Source: G965267335 sp965267335 (lineage in GTDB: Bacteria; Bacteroidota; Bacteroidia; Cytophagales; JAAEPT01). Taken from it: DNA of 64,000 nucleotides. This document shows positions 53,205 to 60,081 of the stretch, in pieces; position 1 is the first letter of the stretch; each line of letters begins with the position of its first letter. The stretch covers positions 248,001 to 312,000 of the forward strand of contig OZ253953.1 of the NCBI GenBank assembly GCA_965267335.1, written 5' to 3'. Below the pieces are notes generated by a model that saw only the letters and a program-made list of their open reading frames with translations, was not told the origin of the DNA and made no database searches. Position numbers and translations under genes: made by a program.

Positions 53205-53953
53205 ATGTTGCCACTCTTACCGTCTCCCAACTGGAAGTTAGGGGTAAGCATATACTTAGAGTAGAAGTCGTCAATAGCCTTTACAGCATCCTCCGGAGTA
53301 TCTACTATTTGAAAAAGATCGAGGTCTTCAGCGTTTATATTACCATTCCCGAGTACCTTATCCTTTATCCAATCGTACATACCACCCCAGAAGTCAGAAC
53401 CGACAAGGATAATCGGGAATCTACCCACCTTCTTGGTTTGAATAAGAGTAATGATTTCAAAAAGTTCGTCCAGGGTACCCATACCTCCGGGCATTCCGAT
53501 AAACCCCTGGGAATATTTCACAAACATCACTTTGCGTACAAAGAAATAATCGAAGTTTATCAATTTGTCCTGATCGATATATGGGTTACCATTTTGTTCA
53601 AAAGGTAGTTCTATATTAAGACCAACAGAAGCACCACCCTCGCTGAAGGCTCCTTTGTTACCCGCTTCCATAATACCAGGTCCGCCACCGGTGATCACAC
53701 CATAGCCATGCCGCACCAATTTAGCCGCTATTTCCTCAGCCATTTTGTAGTACTTGTGTTCAGGTTTGGTTCTTGCTGACCCGAATATAGATACACAAGG
53801 GCCGATTTTTTTCATCTTCTCGAATCCCTCAACTATTTCAGCGATTACTTTAAAAACCGCCCATGAATCATCGGTTTTTACGTCATTCCAACTCTTTTGC
53901 TTAAAAGCTCTTCTGGTCTTTCTCTCCTGGTCGTGATCAATTTGCTCAGCCAT
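53201..53953 (-). CDS. LOG family Rossmann-fold protein (TIGR00730-like)
   Basis: The 250-residue protein has the LOG motifs GGGPGIMEAGNKGA and PGGMGTLDELFE, which in plants and bacteria mark cytokinin-riboside monophosphate phosphoribohydrolases; other members are of unknown or nucleotide-hydrolysing function. It has an N-terminal charged extension of about 40 residues before the fold. It is soluble. Its stop overlaps the transglycosylase start by 4 bases. Confidence 0.9.
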   Translation of the reverse strand: MAEQIDHDQERKTRRAFKQKSWNDVKTDDSWAVFKVIAEIVEGFEKMKKIGPCVSIFGSARTKPEHKYYKMAEEIAAKLVRHGYGVITGGGPGIMEAGNKGAFSEGGASVGLNIELPFEQNGNPYIDQDKLINFDYFFVRKVMFVKYSQGFIGMPGGMGTLDELFEIITLIQTKKVGRFPIILVGSDFWGGMYDWIKDKVLGNGNINAEDLDLFQIVDTPEDAVKAIDDFYSKYMLTPNFQLGDGKSGNI

Positions 53954-54138
53954 ATTGGTAAAATTTAATGTAGTAAGTTAACGGTACGATTTATCGATTA
54001 GTTTCCAAAAAATCAAAGATAATTCCTAATTAAGTGATTATCAGAGCAGATTTTATGCGATATGGCACACGATTTGAGGGTTGTAAGAAGTCTAAGGAAA
54101 ATTACTATATTTATTAACCCAGACTTAAAACATACGTT

Positions 54139-54828
54139 ATGAAAAAAATATTTACACTCCTTTTCGCCTCTTTCCTGGCAGTATCAACTTTCGCTCAGTT
54201 TACAGTTAGTGTATCCGAAAGAGATATGAAGGTTGACAAGATTAGCCGTACAGGACTTGCTCTCCACCTGGATTTAGACAAGAAACTAGTTAAAGACCTA
54301 TGGAAAAAGCATTTGAAAGAGTATGGAAAGGTAAACGGTGATTTGAGTATGGAAACTGCTTCCATTCCAGCTATCTCTTCTAAGAACGTTAGGTGTCTTT
54401 CTATGGTAGAGTCAGACGGAAAAGGCTGTATAGTATGGTGGGCTATTGACCTTGGAGACAAGTGGGTTACCAAAAGTGGTGGTACAGGATATGCCTCAGC
54501 CGAAAAAATCCTAAAAGACTTTGGTAAAAGCTGTTATCGAGAAGACATCAATGAGCAAATCCAAGACGCAGAAAAAGCACTTGAAAAAGTGGTAAAGGAC
54601 GAAGAGAAAGTAGTAAAGGAAGGGGAGAGCCTTGCTCATGACCTGGAGAAAAATGGTGAAGAAAAAATTCGTCTTCAGAATGAGCTAAAGGAAAATGCTG
54701 ATGAAAAAGTAAAATTAGAAGCTGACATAGCACAAAACAAAAAGGACCAGGAAGCTGCAAAAAAAGAGGTAGCCAAATACCAGAAAGCAGTAGAAGTGGT
54801 AAAAGCAAAACTTGACCAGATTCGATAA
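54139..54828 (+). CDS. secreted protein with C-terminal coiled coil, unknown function
   Basis: The 229-residue protein has a signal peptide (about 1-20, STFAQ), a small mixed domain with two cysteines and WWAIDLGDKW (about 25-140), and a long charged coiled coil (about 142-228) of Glu/Lys heptads (for example EKVVKDEEKVVKEGE). No family is recognised. It starts a rightward transcript that ends at the terminator 54853-54884. A weak TATATTTA lies before it, missing the final G of the -7 box. Confidence 0.7.
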   Translation: MKKIFTLLFASFLAVSTFAQFTVSVSERDMKVDKISRTGLALHLDLDKKLVKDLWKKHLKEYGKVNGDLSMETASIPAISSKNVRCLSMVESDGKGCIVWWAIDLGDKWVTKSGGTGYASAEKILKDFGKSCYREDINEQIQDAEKALEKVVKDEEKVVKEGESLAHDLEKNGEEKIRLQNELKENADEKVKLEADIAQNKKDQEAAKKEVAKYQKAVEVVKAKLDQIR

Positions 54829-54852
54829 GAATCAGGAAAATTAACCCAAAAG

Positions 54853-54884
54853 AAACCCTGAGGTGAAAGCTTCGGGGTTTTTTG
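54853..54884 (+). terminator. intrinsic terminator after the coiled-coil gene
   Basis: AAACCCTGA (54853-54861) pairs with TTCGGGGTTT (54871-54880), with one G-T wobble, followed by TTTTGTTTTT. It marks the left border of the accessory block. Confidence 0.75.
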
Positions 54885-54948
54885 TTTTTAAACTGTTTGG
54901 TTTTAGGGAAGGCTACATGATCTAATATTCCAGACCTACCCAAGCTCA

Positions 54949-55149
54949 ATGATCCCGAACCCACCTAAGAATGCTGCGGAACTCTACTTCCCTAATGGAG
55001 AAGTAATGAAAGATAAGAAAGGAAGACCTGTAGCATTATATGCAGATATGAAGACTAAGACAGTAACCTCGATGAACTCGTTGATTTCCTCTCTCAAGAA
55101 TTTTGTGGCCTTAAAAAAAGAGAGTATACAGGAAGAAGAGGATTGGTAG
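54949..55149 (+). CDS. 66-residue hypothetical protein
   Basis: The small protein is mostly soluble, with a YFPNGEVMKDKKGRPVALYAD strand pair that would fit a small beta hairpin, then a serine-rich stretch and an acidic C-terminal EEEDW. No known family is recognised. It begins 65 bases after the terminator and ends 90 bases before the IF2N-like gene. Coding is supported by amino-acid composition only. Confidence 0.5.
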   Translation: MIPNPPKNAAELYFPNGEVMKDKKGRPVALYADMKTKTVTSMNSLISSLKNFVALKKESIQEEEDW

Positions 55150-55202
55150 AAATAGTTTATATTGTATTACAGGTAAGAAATTAATAAAAATACCAGTATC
55201 GC

Positions 55203-55233
55203 TTGTATTTTTATTTGGGCTGTCTTAAATTTG
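55203..55233 (+). promoter_or_regulatory. strong promoter of the accessory block
   Basis: TTG at 55203-55205 and TAAATTTG at 55226-55233 with 20 bases between fit the Bacteroidota promoter. The ATG at 55240 is 7 bases after the -7 box, so the leader is only two or three bases. It supports ATG 55240 over an in-frame TTG at 55231, which lies within the box. Confidence 0.7.
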
Positions 55234-55239
55234 CTAGCA

Positions 55240-55773
55240 ATGAGACATCAAAGGCTTTCCCAAGTTGCACGAAAATTGAAAGTAGGCACTTCAACGATTA
55301 TTGAAGTGTTAGAATCTTATGGACATTCGCTTGAGAATAAGCCTAACACGAAAGTTGATCGAGATCAGATTAAGCTGCTAGCAAAGCATTTTTCTAAACC
55401 ACTTAGTGAACTGGTTGCGAGTTATCTTACTCAAGTTGACACCAGAGGGAATCTTATTGCTTCTTTGGAGATTGCAAAAAAGATTCTTTCGTCTATGGGC
55501 CCCATCTCTATTTGGGACGAAAGTGCTGGATCCAACAATGTATGCTGCGTTAAAGTCCTAAAGGAATTTCGACAAAACCGAACAAAACAGCTAGTTCAGG
55601 CAATTGAAGATGCCCTTCTTTTCCATTTAACTTATAAAGAGCCGAAGGCATGGGTTATTGATTTTAGAAGGTGGATTAGAAATATTCTTAACCCCCGAAT
55701 ATTCTACATATTTCGGAGTACCGATGAAGATGATAATGGAGAGTTATTCAATAGTTTAAGCCTCTCTATTTAA
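55240..55773 (+). CDS. IF2N-like helical protein, unknown function
   Basis: The 177-residue protein starts with a short helical domain, QRLSQVARKLKVGTSTIIEVLESYGH (about residues 3-28), the pattern of the IF2 N-terminal/HTH-like domain used in small nucleic-acid-binding proteins. The remaining 130 residues are mixed, with a Trp-rich strand (KAWVIDFRRWIRNIL) and a tail of Ser/Leu. No catalytic motif is seen. A strong promoter lies 7 bases upstream. It begins the block that leads to the XRE and PIN-like genes and its 3' end lies inside a hairpin. Confidence 0.6.
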   Translation: MRHQRLSQVARKLKVGTSTIIEVLESYGHSLENKPNTKVDRDQIKLLAKHFSKPLSELVASYLTQVDTRGNLIASLEIAKKILSSMGPISIWDESAGSNNVCCVKVLKEFRQNRTKQLVQAIEDALLFHLTYKEPKAWVIDFRRWIRNILNPRIFYIFRSTDEDDNGELFNSLSLSI

Positions 55774-55820
55774 CAGTATAGAGAGGTTATTTAATCCATT
55801 CAGTATTTAAATAACTCTCT
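55761..55820 (+). promoter_or_regulatory. two mutually exclusive hairpins before the small helical gene
   Basis: Three complementary arms lie in a row: A (CCTCTCTAT, 55761-55769, the coding end of the IF2N-like gene), B (ATAGAGAGG at 55778-55786 extending to AGAGAGGTTATTTAA, 55780-55794) and C (TTAAATAACTCTCT, 55807-55820). B pairs perfectly with A over 9 bases, or with C over 14 bases with one bulged G. The two pairings exclude each other. The C arm ends 2 bases before the ATG at 55823, so B:C would hide the start. It could be an attenuator, a translation switch or an operator. Confidence 0.5.
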
Positions 55821-55822
55821 TT

Positions 55823-56005
55823 ATGAATAAGAAGAAAAAACTTATCAAGGCAATAGAACGCCTCGATATTAAGAAAGCAGAAAAAGACGAATTAATAAAA
55901 CTAGCTTCGGGATCAAACAATGATAAGCTTCTCAAGTGCTTATTGAGGGTCCTTTCACTTGGAAAAGACTTGTTGATTTTGTTTGATATCATTGAAGACC
56001 CTTGA
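55823..56005 (+). CDS. 60-residue helical protein before the XRE gene
   Basis: The protein is almost all helix with basic N-terminal (MNKKKKLIKAIERLDIKK) and Leu-rich C-terminal parts (LLKCLLRVLSLGKDLLILFDIIEDP). It is not a known antitoxin. Its stop TGA is followed after one base by the ATG of the XRE gene, so the two are translationally coupled. The hairpin pair above controls the region around its start. A partner or regulator role is inferred from position only. Confidence 0.6.
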   Translation: MNKKKKLIKAIERLDIKKAEKDELIKLASGSNNDKLLKCLLRVLSLGKDLLILFDIIEDP

Positions 56006-56006
56006 T

Positions 56007-56306
56007 ATGAATATCGGTAGCGCAATCAAAGAGTTAAGAAAAAAGCACGGTTATACGCAAAAAGACTTTGCTGAACTCTGTGACATATCTACAAACGCAT
56101 TATGCCAGATTGAACTTAATAATGCTTTTCCGCAAAAGAGTACAATAAATAAGGTCTGTGAGGTGCTAGAAATCCCACAGTCTTATTTGTTGTTTTATGC
56201 GTTGAGTGAAGAAGATATTCCAAAGGATAAGAAGGAAATTTTTAACGCTCTGAGTAAGCCCCTGAAGGAAATATTGCTAGGAGCAAAAAAACCGAAAAAC
56301 AAATAG
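56007..56306 (+). CDS. XRE-family transcriptional regulator
   Basis: The 99-residue protein is an XRE/Cro helix-turn-helix: SAIKELRKKHGYTQKDFAELCDISTNALCQIELNNAFPQKSTINKVCEVLEIP (recognition helix within residues 28-42), then a short acidic helical tail ending NK. It probably regulates the block, including the hairpin/promoter region. The ATG at 56007 is preferred to the in-frame ATG at 55983 because the latter overlaps the upstream gene and has no family counterpart. Ligand domain absent. Confidence 0.85.
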   Translation: MNIGSAIKELRKKHGYTQKDFAELCDISTNALCQIELNNAFPQKSTINKVCEVLEIPQSYLLFYALSEEDIPKDKKEIFNALSKPLKEILLGAKKPKNK

Positions 56307-56409
56307 TAGCCTGATTGGTTTTGCGTCTCTTTCAATTGTTTTTTTAGTCGTACAATTATTAATTTAAGGTTCTAGGGGCTGCTAAGATTCAGACTCGAAT
56401 GGGCTATTT

Positions 56410-58713
56410 ATGTTTATCACTATGGAAAAAGATATAGACAAACTTGTCAGGAATCTTTATTTGTGCTCATCCACAAGTAGAGAAAAAATGCAGCAATCTC
56501 TAATAGAAAATATACTTTACTCACTGGATGAGCCACTCACGTTTCAAGATATTGAAGATTTTATCAAGTCTGAGTTCCATATAGAGATTGATACATTTGA
56601 ATTGAAGGAAACTCTTGAAAGACTAACTACGGAAAATGAAATTTCTTTCAAAGACCAGAAGTATTTTTTGAACGATACAAGAAAGAAGGTTGTGTTGAAG
56701 ACGGTCCTGGAAAACAAGAAATTAGATTCCCAGAGGCAGGAAAAGGTTATTCTCCTACTGAAAGATATAGACCCCACATTAAGTCCAGAACAACGGGAAA
56801 AAATTGGTTCAAAGTTTCACGAATACATCTATGAATGTTTTTTTGAATATGGCAGGAACGCAATAAATTATTTTTTGCCGTTTAAACAATCGCAATTAAA
56901 TAATGGCCACATTCTGACCGATCTAATGTCTCAAATGGAGGATGAAAGATCTAAACAGGCATTCTCTTCTTTAATTCGCGATTATCATAATTATTTGGAT
57001 GAAGGGGACTTGGATTATTTTGAAGGTCTTGCCATTAAGGCCGAGTACTTCTTCTCTCTTGGAATACCTGAGAGCACTTTTAACAAATCTCAGGACCTAA
57101 AACTGAATGGACTTGTTGTTCTAACCGATACAAACTTCTTTTTCTCTATCCTTGATTTACATTCACATAAACAAAATAATAGCTGTAATGAGATTGTAAA
57201 ATTAGTTTCAAGTAAGACTATAGATTGCAGATTAGTTTTTATTAAGAAAACTTTAGAAGAGCTTAAAAACACTGGTAAAGATTTTGAGAAATTTATATCC
57301 CGGGATAACCTGACTCATAATCAGATCAGTGCTCTTGTTGATTCAGAAGAGCTTAATGCAATGGCAAAACAATATTTTAAGCGAAAATTGAAAGACCCAG
57401 AAGAAGTTCACCCAGCGGATAAGATAAGTCATAGCGCTTCGATTTTTAGCAGTAAAAAAATTGAACTCTTCAATTATAAATTTCCTGATTTGGATAATGA
57501 GGCTTATATCAACTCGAAATTCACCGAATATTATGATTACTTGAATATTGTTAATTCTGCGAGGGTAGAGTCTGGACTACCTGAAAAACTTGCAAAAGTC
57601 GATCGAAAGTTAGAACACGATATTTACTTAAGAGAGGCCGTAATTTCTTTAAGGAAGGGAAAGAATAATTTAAACGAGATAAACTACATATGCCTCACAT
57701 TGGATAGAGGGCTTATAAATTTTGACAAGTACGTTAATCATAAAACCAAAGGCCACTCTGATTTAGTTGCTCCGAACTTTATGCTTCCCTCAATTTTCTT
57801 GCGCAAAATCCGACCCTTCATTCCAATAATTACAAAGGATTATAAAAAGGCTTTTATCAGTTCAATTACCGCTAATACTCTGGAAAATGGTGGCTCTAAC
57901 TCAGAAGTCGTTCAAAGAACAATGTCATATTTCAAAAAATTAGGAATTGACGATGAGGATTTAATTATTAAGATTATAAAACAAGAATTGTTCTTCAAGA
58001 AGTTTCTTGAGAGTGAAAAAGAAGATAAGCAAGAAGAGTTTTTGCAGGCAGAAGTTGATAAAGCATATGCCCGGATAAAGGAAGATAAAGATAAATTGGA
58101 AGATATCCTCCGAAAAAATGAGGAAGAAGCTGCATCTAAAATTGCTCAAGAAAAAGAAGCTAAAACTTCATTGGAAGCCAAGCTTGGTATTGAAATAAGT
58201 AGTCGAGAACAGGCTGAATTAGCACTTAAACAAGAGAAAAGAGATAAAGAAGAAAATCAAGCAGAACTACAATCAAAAATTCTGAGTGAGAAAATCCAAA
58301 GAATCAAGAGCGTAATTGATCAAAAGGAAGAATCTTTATCGGATCTCAAGAATCAATTAGGTTACCTTTCCTCGGAGGTACATAAAAAAGTGAAGAGGCA
58401 AAAGGTTTATTATTTAGTTGCAATGCTAATTTATTACTTGGGATTAGTTGCTCTTACGGTCTTCTTTGGCTGGGAAAAGATGGAGCCAGTAATTTACTTC
58501 CTAGGATTTGGTGGAGCCGTTATTTTCTATTTTATCCAAACCTATCTTTCCAAGAATCTATCTCCGCTTAAATTCTTTAAACATCAAGAAGAGAAGGTAA
58601 GAACAAAAATATACGGCAAGGCGAATTTTGATGCTACTAAGATTGACCAGTTAGAAAGCGACCTAATGAAATTGAGAAGTGAGTTGCAGGATATTCAAAC
58701 CACAAACAACTAG
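56410..58713 (+). CDS. PIN-like nuclease with coiled coil and C-terminal membrane hairpin
   Basis: The 767-residue protein has four parts. N-terminal (about 5-215): helices with a winged-helix-like stretch (about 40-95). Core (about 230-470): PIN-like, with DTN at Asp240, Glu283/284 in LEELK, Asp404 in EHDIYLREAV and Asp432 in LTLDRGL, matching the four acidic positions of PIN ribonucleases. Then a charged coiled coil (about 530-650), and two membrane helices (about 666-686 and 694-714) with a basic tail. The start could be 56410 or 56422. It is a membrane-tethered RNase candidate. PIN is inferred from motifs; the family is not one I can name. It follows the XRE gene by 103 bases and may be a defence or stress effector. 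Confidence 0.7.
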   Translation: MFITMEKDIDKLVRNLYLCSSTSREKMQQSLIENILYSLDEPLTFQDIEDFIKSEFHIEIDTFELKETLERLTTENEISFKDQKYFLNDTRKKVVLKTVLENKKLDSQRQEKVILLLKDIDPTLSPEQREKIGSKFHEYIYECFFEYGRNAINYFLPFKQSQLNNGHILTDLMSQMEDERSKQAFSSLIRDYHNYLDEGDLDYFEGLAIKAEYFFSLGIPESTFNKSQDLKLNGLVVLTDTNFFFSILDLHSHKQNNSCNEIVKLVSSKTIDCRLVFIKKTLEELKNTGKDFEKFISRDNLTHNQISALVDSEELNAMAKQYFKRKLKDPEEVHPADKISHSASIFSSKKIELFNYKFPDLDNEAYINSKFTEYYDYLNIVNSARVESGLPEKLAKVDRKLEHDIYLREAVISLRKGKNNLNEINYICLTLDRGLINFDKYVNHKTKGHSDLVAPNFMLPSIFLRKIRPFIPIITKDYKKAFISSITANTLENGGSNSEVVQRTMSYFKKLGIDDEDLIIKIIKQELFFKKFLESEKEDKQEEFLQAEVDKAYARIKEDKDKLEDILRKNEEEAASKIAQEKEAKTSLEAKLGIEISSREQAELALKQEKRDKEENQAELQSKILSEKIQRIKSVIDQKEESLSDLKNQLGYLSSEVHKKVKRQKVYYLVAMLIYYLGLVALTVFFGWEKMEPVIYFLGFGGAVIFYFIQTYLSKNLSPLKFFKHQEEKVRTKIYGKANFDATKIDQLESDLMKLRSELQDIQTTNN

Positions 58714-58750
58714 CTAAGTAATCATTTGTTAGGCAATAAGTTAGGCACAC

Positions 58751-58786
58751 AAAAAAGAGTTACAGAAATAAATTCCATAACTCTTT
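58751..58786 (-). terminator. terminator of tRNA-Ala
   Basis: On the minus strand AAAGAGTTA (58786-58778) pairs with TAACTCTTT (58762-58754) over 9 bases with a loop of 15, then TTT to 58751. It lies 12 bases after the tRNA 3' end. Confidence 0.75.
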
Positions 58787-58797
58787 AATAATCAATG

Positions 58798-58871
58798 TGG
58801 AGAATACCGGATTCGAACCGGTGACCTCTTGACTGCCAGTCAAGCGCTCTAGCCAACTGAGCTAAATCCCC
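58798..58871 (-). tRNA. tRNA-Ala, anticodon GGC
   Basis: The 74-base gene folds as a cloverleaf: D stem GCTC/GAGC, anticodon stem CTTGA/TCAAG with loop CTGGCAG (anticodon GGC, reads GCC and GCU), T stem ACCGG/CCGGT with loop TTCGAAT. The acceptor stem has G3-U70, the alanine identity pair, and an unusual U6-U67 mismatch. The discriminator is A73; CCA is not encoded. The accessory block lies at its 3' side, a common place for integration, though no integrase or attachment repeat was found. Confidence 0.95.
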
Positions 58872-58894
58872 TAAAAAATGTTTTCTGAGCCTTG

Positions 58895-58951
58895 ACCGCC
58901 TTTGGCGGTTAAATCCCCATGAATCCCCGAAATTAAGTAAACTCCGGGATT
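58895..58951. other. two small hairpins between the tRNA and the next gene
   Basis: ACCGCC (58895-58900) with GGCGGT (58904-58909) and AATCCC (58922-58927) with GGGATT (58946-58951) lie between the convergent-looking tRNA promoter side and the stop of the 58983 gene. Neither has a T run, so they are weak terminators at best. The sequence TAAATCCCC recurs at the tRNA 5' end and at 58909-58917. Confidence 0.4.
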
Positions 58952-58982
58952 CTAACAACAGAAGTTTTTGTAGTTATCTAAA

Positions 58983-59360
58983 CTACTCACAACTCCGCTT
59001 ATAAGTCAGCTTATTACCTTTCGTATCCGTCAACAAAAGTGTATTGTCATCTACAATTTCATATCTGAAAAGGTGCGTAATTAAGTCTTTCTTCTTGTGT
59101 ATACCGTACCCCGAATCCACACGCAGCTTGATCCAGTCATTCTCAAAGTAGAGCTTTCCGCTTCCATACTTTTTGATAAACTTTCCTTCGTATTGAAAAA
59201 CATACAATACTCCGTCTCCCTCTTGGTAATCAAATGCTTTAATAACCACGTTGTTGTCGGTCTTGCTGCCATCGTATTTCCAAAAACCGTTCTTGAGGTC
59301 CTGGGCGTGAATCATTGTGGCAGCAAAAAAGAATACAGCAATTGCTAATAACTTTTTCAT
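58983..59360 (-). CDS. small secreted protein, unknown function
   Basis: The 125-residue protein has a signal peptide (about 1-19, MIHAQ) and a beta-rich domain (GFWKYDG, YVFQYEGKFIKKYGSGKLYF, LLLTDTKGNKLTYKRSCE) that looks like a lipocalin-like or beta-sandwich small fold. Only one Cys, at the C-terminus, is present. No family is recognised. It is transcribed away from the lipoprotein at 59547 and shares a 186-base intergenic region with it. Confidence 0.65.
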   Translation of the reverse strand: MKKLLAIAVFFFAATMIHAQDLKNGFWKYDGSKTDNNVVIKAFDYQEGDGVLYVFQYEGKFIKKYGSGKLYFENDWIKLRVDSGYGIHKKKDLITHLFRYEIVDDNTLLLTDTKGNKLTYKRSCE

Positions 59361-59546
59361 AATTGAATGGGTCTAAAATTTGGTAAGGTCAGGAAAGTAC
59401 TAAAAAAACAGCCATTTTGGAAATATTAAAAACAATAGCTTTTGCTAAACCTGATCCTGTTTTTTGCGTTTATTATCTTCGGAGTTACGACAGTTTATCG
59501 TAAATTTCATACCTAAAACTGAACATAATCAATAAAATTTAATCCT

Positions 59547-59966
59547 ATGAAAACGATACTTTTATCAGCTACTGTACTATCTACAGCTATGTTTTTTTCA
59601 TCTTGCAGCAAAACTCCAGAAGAAGCTGCGAACGAAATTTGTGAGTGCTATGAAAACGCTGACGGACTGCTTGATGCCGGTGGGTGTGCTATGGACGCTG
59701 CTGAGTATATGCAAGATTACAAAGGCGAAGAACTGGAAACATTCACCACTAAGACTGCTTCTTGTACCCTTGGCGCAGCAGGAGATGCATTAGATGATCT
59801 TAAAGACAGTGAAGTTATCCAGGAGTTAGGTGATGAATTGGAGGAAGAAATGGGCGAAGCTATAGACGAGATCAAAGAAGACGTCCAGGACGAAGTAGAA
59901 GATGCACTTGAGGATGCTGGTATTGATGCTGAAATAGAAGATATTACAACCGAAGAGGAAGAATAA
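59547..59966 (+). CDS. acidic cysteine-containing lipoprotein
   Basis: The 139-residue protein has a lipoprotein signal (Cys20 in FFSSCSK) and a small helical domain with Cys-x-Cys and more cysteines (EICECYENADGLLDAGGC, TASC) and a highly acidic C-terminal tail (about 90-139, Glu/Asp-rich). Lipoproteins of this plan are common and unstudied in the phylum. A strong terminator follows, so it is a single-gene transcript. Confidence 0.7.
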   Translation: MKTILLSATVLSTAMFFSSCSKTPEEAANEICECYENADGLLDAGGCAMDAAEYMQDYKGEELETFTTKTASCTLGAAGDALDDLKDSEVIQELGDELEEEMGEAIDEIKEDVQDEVEDALEDAGIDAEIEDITTEEEE

Positions 59967-59985
59967 TCCTAATCGGAATAAAATC

Positions 59986-60018
59986 AAAAACCCGAAGCCA
60001 ATGTCTTCGGGTTTTTTT
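59986..60018 (+). terminator. intrinsic terminator after the lipoprotein gene
   Basis: AAAAACCCGAAG (59986-59997) pairs with CTTCGGGTTTTT (60005-60016) over 12 bases, loop CCAATGT, and the T run continues to 60018. Confidence 0.9.
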
Positions 60019-60081
60019 GTGTCTTTTAGCAGACAATTTCTTCTCTGCAATAATTAGTATCTTGTGAGAAATCAACCACTT

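Noticed and set aside
54853..54949. A left attachment site matching the tRNA-Ala 3' end
   Set aside because: I compared this stretch with the tRNA 3' half by eye and saw no shared run long enough to be convincing.
56410..58713. SMC or Rad50-like protein, because of the long coiled coil
   Set aside because: No Walker A or B motif is present and the coil leads into two membrane helices.
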